DNA of 64,000 nucleotides from Manduca sexta (Eukaryota; Arthropoda; Insecta; Lepidoptera; Sphingidae). Of the stretch, positions 1-10,838 are shown piece after piece. The translations under genes and the position numbers were made by a program. Position 1 is the first letter of the stretch; each line of letters opens with the position of its first letter. The DNA is taken from positions 4,526,001 to 4,590,000 of the forward strand of contig NC_051139.1 in assembly GCF_014839805.1 (NCBI RefSeq), given 5' to 3'. Under the pieces are notes generated by a model. It was not told where the DNA came from. It did no database searches and saw only the letters and a list, made by a program, of their open reading frames with translations.

Positions 1-240
1 TATCTGGACCCCACTCTGCTTACCAATGCAGTGGGGTCCCTCTGCCGTCTGTGAATCCGTCGGTAAAACCCACCATAGTGGTAAGTGTGTCGCATTCCGT
101 GATCAGCCTGTGTATATCCGGTTCCAACAGGCCGGCATAATTGTATCGACTGTCGAGGGGTAATCATCTCTCGTCAGTCAACATTCCATTGGACTCCACT
201 CACCTTCAGGTGCAGTAGAATCACTTCGTTGTACTCGTAT
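1..240 (-). repeat. Interspersed repeat family A, copy 1
   Basis: One of five copies of an unnamed family (others at 36935, 37770, 46955 and 58930). Shared blocks include CAGGCCGGCATAATTG, CGACTGTCGAGG and TAATCATCTCTCGTCAGTC. Strand is set so that the copy at 58930 reads plus. The outer part holds a small hairpin at 6-38 (GGACCCCA pairing with TGGGGTCC). No coding potential is seen. The class (LINE 3' end or SINE-like) cannot be decided from sequence alone. Confidence 0.7.
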
Positions 241-688
241 AAAGAAGTGTAATAATTTTTCGATCCTCCAGGGTTTCTACAAATTCCCAAGTATTACAAA
301 GTAATGACACATAGTGTTCACGTGGAGACGCGTTGAATAACTCAGCGTACGCGCCAGGTGCAAGCGTGAGATTTGCATACGCGTGTTATTGTGTCATGTA
401 CAGCCATATTCGGACCTCTCTTGTGTAATATTCATTGAGATAGACATTTATACCATCTACTGCATAAGATTCCTCCTAGATTAACATGCTAAGTGGAAAA
501 GGATAAGTACACTATCATTCCTGTCGGATTAATTATGGAACTTGTTAAATAGGTACTATGAATGGCTGAGTAATTATTACAGATTTTCCAACATTTCCAA
601 AGCAACTAAGTTTCATAGTAGTGTAGTTACTACTACACTGTAGAATGGAGTGTATTTTTATTGTTATTTAATTAATTCCATAATAATA
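241..688. other. AT-rich stretch, nothing recognised
   Basis: Spacer between the family A repeat and the maT transposon. No open frame, RNA gene or repeat is recognised. Confidence 0.5.
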
Positions 689-690
689 TA

Positions 691-717
691 CCTAGTCTTG
701 CCATAAATATTGTAATA
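691..717. repeat. maT copy 1 terminal inverted repeat, transposase 3' side
   Basis: Begins CCTAGTCTTGCCATAAATAT directly after TA at 689-690. Pairs with the inverted repeat at 1969-1995 with five mismatches in 27 bp. Confidence 0.9.
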
Positions 718-814
718 AAGAAAAAAGAAAATTGTTAACTGCAAATAACATTTATTACTTTTACAGTGTGTCAGTTTAATACATAAATATAAAACAATTA
801 AAAATATAAAAAGC

Positions 815-1853
815 TTATTCGAAGTGGTCTCCATTGGCTGCAATACAGTCCTTTAAACGATGAGGCCAGTTATCAATAGAAGCACGCACTCTTTCCATGG
901 GAAAATTCTTCACTGCCAATCGTATAGATTGTTTTAGGGACTCAAATTATCATGGCGTTTAGAGCAAGCTGTACTCTCTAAAACTGACCACAAATCATAA
1001 TCCAGCGGATTAAGATCGGGACTAGACGACGGCCAGTCTTCAGCTCTGATGAAGTCCGAAACGTTCGATTCCAACCAAGACTGCGTGGACCGAGCTTTAT
1101 GACCCGGCGCCGAGTCTTGCTGGAAGGACCATACTTGGTTATTGAACATGGTGATGTTAAGGGGCTTAACTACCTTCTCAAGAATGGTATCTTGATACAC
1201 TTGTGCCGATGTTTTGATACCTTTTCACAAAAATATGGCTCAGTCACTCCTTCATAGCTAACACCCCACCAAACCATCACTGAAGTCGGATAATGTCCAC
1301 GTTGCACTCTGTCGACTAATTGGGAAGCTTCCTTAGAGCTTTGAGCATAAATACGGTCATTTTGTTTGTTAAAATGTTGCTCAATTGTAAAAATTTTCTC
1401 ATCCGTAAACAAAATTTTTCTGTGACCTCCCTTTGCGTACCGCTTCAGTAGTTGTTTCGATTTTACCACCCTATTCTTCTTTAAATTATCAGTTAAGAAA
1501 TGGCCAGTGCGTCTCTTATAGGCTGCAAGTCCTAAGTCATCTTTTAAAATACGCGACATGGTTCTAGGTGCTATCTTCATTTCCCGAGATAAAATCTTTT
1601 GCTTTCGGACAGGATTTCTTCGAATTCTTTCCCTTACTGCTTTGACCACCTTTTTCGTACGAACACTACGTGGACGGCCAGATCTTTTTCTGTCACAAAC
1701 AGAGGAGGTCTCATTGTACCTATTAATAGCCCGGTACACAAACATTTTACTAATACCAAGTGTATGGAGAGTTTTAAAAATTGCATTTGGCTCCATACCT
1801 ACTTTGTGTAATGCTATCACAGCGATTCGGTTCTCTTTATCACCCCACACCAT
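815..1853 (-). pseudogene. maT-family transposase, two frameshifts
   Basis: Seen: the reading frame starts at ATG 1853-1851 (peptide start MVWGDKENR) and its natural end is the TAA at 817-815 after a phenylalanine and a glutamate. The span is 1039 bp, two bases short of 1041. One base is missing in the run of four T at 1222-1225, where copy 2 has five. A second loss near 943-945 is inferred because the frame otherwise stops after residues DNLSP. The undamaged length would be about 346 residues, normal for mariner-type transposases. N-terminal helix-turn-helix segments, a GRPR motif and the catalytic motifs FTDEK, QQDSAPGH and SPDLNPLDY are all present. Known of the family: cut-and-paste transposition at TA. 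Inference: inactive here. Confidence 0.9.
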
Positions 1854-1968
1854 TTTAATATCGCAAAATATTTTACAATGTATTGGCGCCAAAATGAGAA
1901 AACACAATGAACAATCGTATAAAAATGACAGATTCGAAATTCAAATGTAATATTTTTTTATAATTAAG

Positions 1969-1995
1969 TGTAACAGTATTTATGGCCAGACTAAG
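1969..1995. repeat. maT copy 1 terminal inverted repeat, transposase 5' side
   Basis: Read on the minus strand it begins CTTAGTCTGGCCATAAATAC. It is followed by TA at 1996-1997. Confidence 0.9.
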
Positions 1996-2079
1996 TAGTT
2001 TATTAATCTTATTAATATTATAAATGCCAAAGTTTATGAAAACGTTTGAATGTTTGTTGGAAATAAACGCAAATACAAC

Positions 2080-2290
2080 TGAACGGATTTGGATCAAATT
2101 TAGCCTACGGGTAGAACATGTCCTGGATTAACACATAGGCTACTTTTTATCCCGGTGATTTGCTTCCGTGAGAAATAATGGATTTTTTTAAATAGATCGC
2201 AATGGTTATAGTATTTTAGGTACTTATGTAGGAAAGGATTTATATGTGAGCGGAGCCGCGGACGATTGCTCCTTCTATATAGTCTTTGAA
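2080..2290 (+). repeat. Decayed RTE-like repeat
   Basis: Contains AACGGATTTGGATCAAATTT, CATAGGCTACTTTTTATCCC and a terminal GCGGAGCCGCGGAC block. These match, in order, the better-preserved copy at 49139-49353. It is strongly diverged and has no coding capacity. Confidence 0.6.
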
Positions 2291-2346
2291 AATTTAAACA
2301 ACCCTATTCAGGAGTTGAAATTCACTATATTTAACATCAAAATCTT

Positions 2347-2452
2347 TTTTTTTTTTTTATTGGTTTAAATGACAAAACAAGCTTGCCATTCGCCTGATAG
2401 TAAGCAATACGACCGCCCATAAACAGTAGGAACACAATCCAACACCTTGAAT
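2347..2452 (-). repeat. Interspersed repeat family E, tail fragment
   Basis: A poly-T start, then CGCCTGATAGTAAGCAATAC, GACCGCCCATAAACAGTAG and CCAACACCTTGAA. This is the reverse complement of the tails of the copies at 3868 and 19338. It is probably the A-tailed 3' end of a LINE-derived repeat. Confidence 0.65.
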
Positions 2453-3423
2453 GACAAAATATTATTTGAAAGAATTTTTTTGATATTTCAATGTGTTTTT
2501 TTTTTATTAAAAAGTTTAAAAATCTTTGTTATTAACGTCGGGTCATCTGAAGGTAAGTATCTTCTGCTCGTAAACATGTACAATATTGGAAGAATTGTCA
2601 ATACATATCCAGCTTTTAATGTCGAAAAACTGTCTTCTCAGTCTCTAATATCTTGATAGAATGAGACATACGATGTTAAGTCTTATTATGTCCAATAGTT
2701 ACACTGGCTGCAATGTATATATCTTGTTGAAGAATTTATTTTTAGTATTTTAGAAGTTACGTCAAATTAAATTTATATTCACACGACCGTGTTAACACCT
2801 CCTGTTTAAAATTCGATTAATATATGCACCGATACACACGCAACCAACGAAGATCAATTAAAACCTGTTCATTTGCTTAAAATAATAATTGTAGACTCGT
2901 GATAGCGAAGACTTCTGGTGGATTTGCTACGCGAAATTACCTGAACCAAAAGAATTTACAAATTAAGTATTGGTTACGGTAGGCTTGTATATTTTTTATA
3001 AGTTAAACAAATATAGACATTATTTAAGCATGTGTGTTTAATTATTGAAAAAAAAAAAGAATATAGCTAAATAAGTAATTTTCTAGTGTTTTAGCGTAGA
3101 AAGCTCATATATTGTAATACTTTTTGCATTAAAACCTCAAATAATATGCAGTTATGGTTACAAATAATGCTTCGAACACTGTATCAAATTTTGTTAGTAG
3201 AATTGCAAAAAAATAATTACACGAATATATTCCTCGTTTATCATTTTTTATTTGACAACTATTAAAATACAGTTCAGTTTCCTTTGACAAACGTTTCTTG
3301 ATAATCACAACCCGATGTAGGCCGTCGTGTTTCTCGCCTATCAAATAATTTATAGACTTAAACGCATATTAGTGTAACTTTAGCGAATGGTCGAATCACG
3401 ATCTGTGGCAGTGAATTGCGCCC
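2453..3423. other. AT-rich, nothing firmly recognised
   Basis: A GTAAGT follows TCATCTGAAG near 2552 but the upstream sequence is homopolymer-rich and not convincing as an exon. No repeat copy is recognised. Confidence 0.4.
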
Positions 3424-3435
3424 GGCGCATGCGCC
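3424..3435. promoter_or_regulatory. NRF1/ewg-like palindrome
   Basis: GGCGCATGCGCC is a perfect 12-bp palindrome containing GCGCATGCGC, the core bound by NRF1 and its insect homologue ewg. It sits in a short GC-rich patch in AT-rich DNA. Function is inferred from the motif only. Confidence 0.3.
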
Positions 3436-3867
3436 GAATGTATCGTTTAGCGTTTCACATCATTTATCATTTTTAACATTACACAACGTATGAAATCGGG
3501 CACTTGATCGTGCGTATGATATTACTTAAGGGCTACATTACTCATTTTATGGGCAATTGTCACAAAACTAGTGTTCGAGTACATTATTACAGCTAACCAG
3601 TCGAATAACCATTCTAAAATAGGTTATTTGGTAAACAAAAACCAGATGACATTAAAATTAATCGAATTTTATATGCAAAGGTCACGCGGTTTTTTGATTT
3701 ACAAAGATTTATTATGCATTACAAATGGGTACGAAACGGCACGGGCTAAATCGGTGAAACATTGAGTAACACTTCACCGAAGCATGAAGAGATACGGTAA
3801 TTAACTCATTGTTTACAATGCTTTATGTAGTAATTTAAATGGGAACAATTAATTCATTTAGAAATAA
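3436..3867. other. AT-rich, nothing recognised
   Basis: A short open frame at 3571-3765 has no start context or similarity I can recognise. Confidence 0.4.
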
Positions 3868-4138
3868 CTGGTAGGTCTCTCATTTGTCAGAGTCCGCCGA
3901 GGTACCACCGCTATGTCTATTTCTGCCGCCAAGCAACAATGTGTAGTCCGGTTTGAAGAACATTGTAGCCAGAGTAACTACTGTAAGACTTAACATCTAA
4001 GGTCTCAGGATGGCGAGCGCAGTGGAATACAAAACAATACAAGGTGTTGGATGGTGTTTCTACTGTTTACGGGCAGTCGTATCACTTACCATCAGACGAA
4101 CGGCGAGCTCGTCTTGTCATTCAAAGCAATAAAAAAAA
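3868..4138 (+). repeat. Interspersed repeat family E, long copy
   Basis: Shares ordered blocks with 19338-19613: GGTAGGTCTCTCAT, GTACCACCGC, CATTGTAGCCAG, GACTTAACATCT, CTCAGGATGGCGAG, AAGGTGTTGG, GGCAGTCGTATC, then an A-rich tail after CATTCAAAGCAATAA. The layout and A-tail fit the 3' end of a non-LTR element or a SINE built on one. A CR1/L2-like origin is my guess from memory of lepidopteran repeats. Confidence 0.75.
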
Positions 4139-4439
4139 GATAATTTGATATTTAGTATACTCAATTTCAACACCTGAATAATTTTGTTAAAATGTTTGAA
4201 GACTACATGTACATTGTGTACCTATAATTACAAGTCTTAGCCTGATTTCCTACCCAAGTCTCGATTGGTGCCTTCCGCTTCCTTCTAAGATTAACAATAT
4301 GATTTCCAACTAGTATATTACAACAGTCTTAAATCTGTCAGAAACGGTATTAGATTTATCTAGAGCAATTCTAACTATGCCTTCAGGACCTAAAGCATAA
4401 TCTCTCTCCTTTATCTAAATGCTTCATGTAACACCACAG

Positions 4440-4613
4440 CGCTTATTCCCTATGACAGTGTAAACTCGTAACGCGGCCGTGTTACATCATCTTTGTGAAA
4501 TTATCGCGAAATGATATTCTATACGCCAATTTCTATTGTCTTAAACGCGACGCGTTACGTTAAGAGCCTGTTACGGGTTAAAATAATGTGTGGCGTAGGG
4601 AATAAGGCCCCTA
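4440..4613. mobile_element. MITE family B, copy 1
   Basis: Homologous end to end to 26520-26700, sharing GTAACGCGGCCGTG and AATAAGGCCCCT. The right end keeps the terminal repeat; the left end is eroded to GCTTATTCCCTAT. No coding capacity. The terminal repeats of the other copy support a non-autonomous DNA transposon. Confidence 0.65.
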
Positions 4614-4909
4614 GTAAACGATTTGTACCAGTTTTGTCCAGGTGTTACGTATTTATTCCCGAAGTTGTTTACTTCTCATTATTATGTGGTAGTTGTATTA
4701 GCAGCGTGATAGTAAAACTTAATGACTTTATAGCCAGTGTTTAGCAGCGCAAATACGAAAAAGAATGGAACAACAGCTAGTGAATTTTAAAGAAAGTTTT
4801 TATTGTTTTCTAGTTTATTCGTTTACTAAAGATACCTTTAAACCTTACAAAAATCATAACAATCTCGATTTCTAGATTTATATATGCAGTGCTATACACT
4901 AATCGTAGC

Positions 4910-4913
4910 AAAA
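4910..4913 (-). terminator. Pol III terminator of tRNA-Pro
   Basis: TTTT on the minus strand, two bases beyond the tRNA 3' end; the usual RNA polymerase III stop signal. Confidence 0.7.
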
Positions 4914-4915
4914 TA

Positions 4916-4987
4916 GGGCTCGTCCGGGATTTGAACCCGGGACCTCTCACACCCAAAGCGAGAATCATACCACTAGACCAACGAGCC
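4916..4987 (-). tRNA. tRNA-Pro(UGG)
   Basis: The minus strand folds into a 72-nt cloverleaf. The seven-base acceptor stem GGCTCGT/ACGAGCC is perfect. The anticodon loop TTTGGGT gives UGG, for proline. The T arm is CCGGG-TTCAAAT-CCCGG. The A box TGGTCTAGTGG and B box GGTTCAAATCC are both intact. The anticodon stem CTCGC/GTGAG has one G-U wobble where a C would be usual. No intron and no encoded CCA. A T-run lies just downstream. A functional nuclear gene is likely. Confidence 0.92.
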
Positions 4988-5094
4988 GTTGTGATAACTA
5001 TATAAATTTCTGAAGCTTGCCCAAACCTGTAGAGGCAAAGTTACACTTTACAAATAAGTTGCCACTTTTTTTGACTAATTTTACTTTCAACAGA

Positions 5095-5170
5095 TAAACT
5101 GAAAAACTACTGAACGGATTTTGATAAAATTTGGTATAAAGATATATTTTGAGACCATGAAAAATTGCAA
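5095..5170 (+). repeat. RTE-like repeat fragment
   Basis: The stretch around ACTGAACGGATTTTGATAAA and TTGGTATAAAGATA matches the interior of the RTE-like copies at 48050 and 49200. It has no ends. Confidence 0.5.
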
Positions 5171-5829
5171 GCAAATGTTAGTTAAAAATAAAAGTTAGTT
5201 TCTATGTATTCTGACTGTTTCAAAAATAAATACGTCGAAGTAACAAATGAGATATATTTTCACCTACTAGAATATATAAATCAATCAGTAACAGTATTTC
5301 TATCAGAAGCCATTAAGGCGTCTTGTGGGTTTAAAGCACTGTTACGTGGATGGGAGATTAAACATAGTCGCGAGTTTCTGCGCACGCGCTTCGTTATCTA
5401 TTCACAATTTATAGACGGCAGCGGTAAAATAAAATTAATTTATTATAAATAAGCGAAAAGACATATCAAGTGCGAAAACGTATCATTCCGTTCATTATCT
5501 TGTAATGTTAAATGTTGTAGTTCGTTTTTCTGGTAGATATGTAAGGTACGGACGAATTTTTTTTAATAAATAAGTGAAATGAATGCTATAGTACAATTTA
5601 TTATAGAATAATAGTATAAATATTTAAAAAGTCTTTATTAGTTGAAAATATTTACTAAAGCTGTTATAAGTTGCAAACATAAGGTAATTAGCTTGTAGAT
5701 ATAAGTGACTCTGTGCTGTCGAAAATAAAAAAAAATACTTGAGAATATCGCTGTTTAATTTTATAGTCATGACTACAGTCCATTTGCTACACATTTCATC
5801 CATAGGGCTATAGAAACCGTGTCTAATCA
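5171..5829. other. AT-rich, nothing firmly recognised
   Basis: An 82-codon open frame at 5204-5452 (start TATGTATTC context) has no recognisable domain and no codon pattern I would defend. Confidence 0.35.
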
Positions 5830-5907
5830 CGTATCTCACGTCACTTCCGTATCCGCCATTTCCTTTGTTTTGTTCCGACTTTATGGGCGTACGAACGCAT
5901 TGTAAGT
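5830..5907 (+). promoter_or_regulatory. Candidate promoter with non-coding first exon
   Basis: A CpG-bearing patch holds TCACGTCA (CRE-like), ACTTCCG (ETS-like) and CGCCATTT (YY1/Pho-like) within about 40 bp. A canonical splice donor GTAAGT follows at 5902-5907. This arrangement fits a housekeeping-type promoter with a short untranslated exon, but no TATA box or mapped start is available. Confidence 0.22.
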
Positions 5908-6839
5908 TTAACTGGATCTGCGAGCTAGTTACGTAGTTCCGATTGCTTATGTAAAGAATTTTCTAGCTATCGTGATTAAAAACATTACGAGCCCATTTAA
6001 AATTTAGATAAAATTTACTTTCTGTGTCCATTTGTTTAAAATATTTACGTAATGTATTGTTTTAGGCGGGATTAGTTGTAAAACGTCGAGTAGGCGCTGT
6101 CTTTTACACAGAAACACTATACTATTATGGAACTTAAAACATAAAATCTTAAAGATTTTCGTTGATTGTTACATCGCTAATTTGGAAACGAAAGAAGCGA
6201 AATTTTATATTAACATTACATATCGTATTAGTGTTTCAACGAAATTAATAACATTTATCAAAAATATGTAGAGAATATATTATATAAAAATACATAAAGC
6301 ATGTAATTTATGAAGTCTAGCCCTTCATTTATACAAGAAATTCACAGTGATTATAACAATAAATTGTTCATTGTTCCAACGATCATCAATCAATAATCCT
6401 ATTTGAAAGATTAATCTGCTTGTAATAGGATCTTTGTAATCTCACATAGTTATTAGTAAGTAATATTTAATGTAATAACACAAATTAAATCTACGGTAAA
6501 CGTACAGAATGACAGCTAGTTGATAATATCTTGTTCTTGCAAAATACGTACCCGGTTTTAACTCGTATATTTTCCGCGACACATTTCTCAAACAATTATA
6601 ATATTACATAATTTTTGCATCAATAAATCGTAATTTAATAATATATTTACGATTTAGATGGATATTTTTGTATTAAAATGTTGAGTTCCATTTAGATTGG
6701 GTAATAATAGGTAATTGGTCTAAAGTAAGTTATGATTTACTGCCGTTTGTCGAGTTTTCTCTTATAATGAATTTAATAATTTATATAGAGCACTTTATGA
6801 GTAAATGTTGTCATGAATTTATTTTGTAATATTTAATTT
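5908..6839. other. AT-rich, nothing recognised
   Basis: No open frame, repeat copy or RNA gene can be supported. Confidence 0.45.
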
Positions 6840-7077
6840 ACTGCCTTGGTAACGTAGTTGTATTACGATACGACTGAAGCGTTGAGGTCTCAACTTCGAT
6901 CTACGGGTCGGGTAAGGTGATATTGGGTTTACTACTAATTATCAGCCCGAAGTCTGGAATGTGTGCCCGATATGGCGATAGGCTCACCCGCTATCATGGG
7001 AAGGAATAACCACGGCGGAAAATGGGTACACCAGTTGCGCTTCTACTTGCTCCTACGGGGATTGAGTGAGAGTTTTC
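6840..7077 (+). repeat. tRNA-derived SINE, diverged copy
   Basis: Matches the SINE at 18613-18870 in order: head CTTGGTAACGTAGTTGTA, ATTATCAGCCCGAAGTCTGG, CCCGATATGGCGATAGGCTC, then a GGAAGGAATA / GCGGAAAATGGGTAC / CTACGGGGATTGA tail. No clear target duplication remains. Confidence 0.8.
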
Positions 7078-7751
7078 ATTTATATTTAATAGTTGTTAGT
7101 CAAACAAAAAGCTAGACGTAGTAATATTGAGCATATACTTAACAAAGTTTATTTACGTAATAAGTACAAGTATAGTGTATATTATGTAGACATCAGACAA
7201 GCAAATGTCAATCTGTAATAGTTTTAAAATGCATGATATCGGATAATAAAAAACCTAGAGTAGATCAATAATTATCGATCGATATCGTTAGGAGTTTGAC
7301 GTTTTTCAAATAAGCATTGAATTTATTTCTAATTCAATTAATTTTTTTTGACTTCATATCTACCTATCCTACCAGTTACCCGCAACTGAAAACTACTCAA
7401 AACAAATCAAACCTAAATCTACGTTCCAGTAATCCGATCACCACCGTGTGTACCACCACTGGTATACCTGAATGTACACAAGAAATTGAAAGATCATGTC
7501 CATATTACCGATTCAAGCCGTCTTTAATTCAACACGAAAGACAGACAGACAAACAGTGATTATGGAGCAATTTGTACAACAATTAACCAATCACAGCACT
7601 ACTCTATTAGGGGCGTCGATCGTGCGTCGCGAGTCCAGGGTTCAATTATTACGAGGGATACTTTACGCTCTTATTTAGCTTATAATTAACTTGATTTACT
7701 GTTTTTTTTAATTATGTATAATTTTAAAATTAGCTTAGATATATATTAACT
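7078..7751. other. Unassigned stretch with two small coding-like frames
   Basis: A frame at 7317-7559 (non-ATG opening) has a hydrophobic start (NLFLIQLIFF) and a cysteine-bearing C-terminal half (VCTTTGIPEC). A separate ATG at 7562 with A at -3 and G at +4 opens 38 codons ending in TAG at 7678. Neither resembles a family I know. A run of ATCGAT/ATATCG motifs lies near 7275. Confidence 0.2.
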
Positions 7752-7889
7752 CCCTTATTCATAGACTTTTTTTCTAAGGGCGGAGTAAAACTATGATAAC
7801 AAGTCTGTTTTTCAGTGCTGACGGCATAGCAGCCTTCGCAGTGCGTAGCTATATGGCCGTTGTGATTGGTTAAAATGATTGTATCTCCA
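7752..7889 (+). repeat. Interspersed repeat family F, copy 1
   Basis: Nearly collinear with 53024-53163. Shared blocks: CGGAGTAAA, GATAACAAGTCTGTTT, CAGTGCTGACGGCAT, GCAGCCTTCGCAGTGCGTAG, GGCCGTTGTGATTGG. Non-coding, class unknown. A short MITE or SINE-like element is likely. Confidence 0.75.
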
Positions 7890-9744
7890 TAACAATAAAA
7901 ATAAACTAGCTTATCTTATAAAGTTGTTTTAGATAGTTTTTGCAACCCTTTTCATTGATACACCACACGTCCTTTCATTTTTTGGGACAAAATGCAATTT
8001 ACTTAATGAATGTATCGCAAACCTTCTTCCTATCCCTGTGTACAAGCAAGACAATAAGTAAATGTAAATGAACGTCACGTAAACAGTACAGAGTAATCTC
8101 AGTAGTCTTTATTGAGATTTATGTAAAAAGAAGGCTAAATGTTTAAACGCATACAAATGAGTCAGAGGAACGCTTTCTAATTGGTTTAATTCAAGTATTT
8201 GTGGATTAGAAACCTGAATAATTAGATGAGTCATTGTAAGATGCATGTTGATAGTCAAATTCTGGTATGCATACATTGTATTTAAATCAAATGCTTTCTC
8301 ATACGCAAATGTATTTTAATTCTTTATCCAAAATAGATTTAACTTGCACTTTTACCTACCCACTATGCCAGATTTAGAATATACTTCGTACAAAAAGCTT
8401 TGCATAGCAAAAAACTTTGAATATTCAAGAAATATGCAAATTGTCAACACAAAGAATATTTACATTGCAAACATGGTAAATAATCAAATATTTGATCCAA
8501 TATCAATACCCATAAATTCATAAATGGAACAAACAAACTGGCTTAACGTATTTGAGTTAATGTATGAAGCTTCTATATCACAGATGTCGACCACTGCAAT
8601 TTCAGTATTGCATAAAATTACTGGTTTGCGCTAGAAATGCCGTTTATGCTAATAAAATTGTGGAGTTCTATAATTCATTGAGACATATTTACGACACTGA
8701 ACCACTTTTCACCCGGTTTGAATTCTTGACGTAAGTTCTACTTAAAAGAGTCTGCATTTCTGGGTTTTAATAACTACTATGGTGAAACAATAGTAAAACA
8801 TCATACCTAGGGTATGCTTTTATATTTGATTTTGTACATTATTCTATATTTAATCGCAAATAGTAAGAAAAAGAAGCCCTTATTTGAAAACTTCAATAGA
8901 ATTGGTTAAGAAATAAAGCAGTTATTCAGATTTCGAATATTGCGATGTGCAGGTCTGGGCGCATAGTTTGAATATAACTCTCTCTCACTCTTTCGCACAT
9001 ATCATAATTCACTTACCCCTTGTACCGAAATTCAAACGGTTATAGCTTGATTATCTTATCGGATTTTAATAAATCTTTATGTATTTGAATTTATATGGCG
9101 TATAAATGTAAATAATAAAAATGAGTCAAATACCCTATTGTAAATAGAATTGTTGCTTATCAATAAGATATTATTAACTGCCTAGTTTCTAGTTGTTTTT
9201 CATCCGAGTTCAATTCTAATTACATAATAAAACAATGTATCATTATTATTAAAAGTCATAGAAATAAATGCTTGTTTTCAGTACATTCAATTCTATAAAA
9301 TGTAGAGGTAAAAAAGTATTTTAGGAAAATCTAAAAAAGAAAAGAATTACGAAACCCACATAATAATAAAATAATCTTATTCTAAACCAATAGTTTTATA
9401 AGTTCTCGTTCAATTACCTAAGTTTACCGATAGCCACAATTTCGTTACGTGCAGAATTACTTAAACAAAACTGTTATGCAATAAAGTATAACGATGGAAA
9501 ATTGCTTCCTGGACACAAAACACCTGATAGGCTGCCAATTTGCGCATGTAAATACGCCTCGTAGGTACTCGTCGCATGTACTCTAATTATTGAGAAATAG
9601 TTACCTCGCGTCTTGGAATGGGGTAGCGGCCATTGGCACATAAAGGATACACAGTATGTAAACAAATAAGTTTATCGACGATTTCTTAGGTTGAGGCGAA
9701 TGTTAGATATTGAAATAAAATTATTTTGCAAATTTTTATCCCGG
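7890..9744. other. AT-rich, nothing recognised
   Basis: Low-complexity AT-rich DNA. No repeat copy shared with the rest of the window, tRNA fold or credible coding frame found. Confidence 0.45.
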
Positions 9745-9754
9745 TTTGCCTACG

Positions 9755-9880
9755 TGGTCATGCGGCGGTCCACCCAGTAATGACGAAGGCCGCAGTCTTC
9801 GAAATGTCGGAAGAAAAATATAATATAAAAACCACGGGAAATGCGCAAAATAGTTTTATTTTAACGTGTATCGACGTTTT
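9755..9880 (+). repeat. Interspersed repeat family G, copy 1
   Basis: Shares GCAGTCTTCGAAATGTCGG, AATATAATATAAAA and GCAAAATAGTTTTATTTTAA with copies at 45345 and 58418. The last block also occurs, inverted and tandem, at 43157-43345. Probably the 3' part of a longer retroelement. Confidence 0.65.
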
Positions 9881-10575
9881 TACTATATTCAATTCTCTAA
9901 TGAACCATTTAAGCAATATAAAATATATTGTACAATGCGTCTCTACCAAACTTCTACTAGACAAAACACAATAAGTATTTTGTATTTCCAATCAAATAGC
10001 ATCACCACAAACTAAACAACCTAAACTAGTTTTCGGATCTCAGTCCACGCCGTGACCATGAATATTGCAGTCAGGAGAAAATTATACTAAAAAATAGCGA
10101 TAAAGTCGAAAAATAACATATTCGATGTGTAAATCCGCAAAAACATAAAGCAATAAACAAACCATTTAAAACTAACATCCGTAACACGATCAATTCATTC
10201 CAATAATTAAAGTTCGCACGTAATCTCATTCAGAATTAACCCATCCCAAACCGTTATAGGAGCGTATAATCTTAAACTTAATTGTTCAGATTAATCTATG
10301 CAATTTGATTAATAGATTGACATACTTACGGATAGTATTACGAAATTTCATGTCCGCGCTTGCTATTGCAGTCGCGTAAATAGAAAGCAGTTGCCGCAAT
10401 CGGAAGGACGCTGGACCAATTTATATGTGATAGGAGATAAAAACGCGTTATGTAACCATGATCGCCATTTGTATGAGTGAGGTGTAAGGGCATGCGACAT
10501 ACATAATATTTACTTTGGAAGTGGGTATGTAAATGTTTTGGGTCAATTTAATTCGGTAGCACTTGTAAGTGTATT
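9881..10575. other. AT-rich, nothing recognised
   Basis: No supported gene, RNA or repeat. Confidence 0.45.
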
Positions 10576-10834
10576 CTGTCGTGCTAAGCTCAAAAGCGGT
10601 AGATCAAAAAAAATTTAAATCTTGAATTTTATGTCTTCACAAAGCTTAAAGAAATACCTATCCAATGAACTTACCTAAATAACGGTATCTTGCTTAGAAC
10701 TAGTCAAAAAATACCTTAAAAGAATTTCTCTGTCTCTGTTTTACATACAAGAGTATAAAACTATATTTACAAAACTTCGATTATCTCGAAATATAGTTTC
10801 CCTGAACATACCACTTTTGCGCTTAGCACGGCAG
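10576..10834. mobile_element. MITE family A', copy 1 (4-bp target duplication)
   Basis: A 259-bp element with inverted ends: CTGTCGTGCTAAGCTCAAAA on the left, and on the right (reverse complement) CTGCCGTGCTAAGCGCAAAA, with three mismatches over 26 bp. It is flanked by TATT on both sides (10572-10575 and 10835-10838). The interior matches 48137-48375 throughout, for example AAAGAAATACC and ACTATATTTACAAAACTTCG. No reading frame. A non-autonomous DNA transposon; superfamily not assigned. Confidence 0.82.
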
Positions 10835-10838
10835 TATT

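Larger units (their letters stand above)
691..1995 (-). mobile_element. maT-type (DD37D) mariner transposon, copy 1, full length
   Basis: A 1305-bp element with TA on both sides (689-690 and 1996-1997), as expected for Tc1/mariner insertion. The terminal inverted repeats match at 22 of 27 positions and both contain GCCATAAATA. The interior encodes a transposase on the minus strand that is broken by two frameshifts. The same family recurs at 54145-55274 in the opposite orientation. This copy keeps the 3' coding region that the other has lost, so it defines full element length. It cannot make its own transposase. Confidence 0.93.

Noticed and set aside
1558..1950. 130-codon plus-strand frame, repeated on the minus strand at 54190-54582
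   Set aside because: Exact antisense of the two maT transposase genes; identical in both copies only because the transposon is.
2521..2560. Possible exon ending at GTAAGT near 2552
   Set aside because: Upstream sequence is homopolymer-rich and the implied exon is only about 38 bp with no coding bias.
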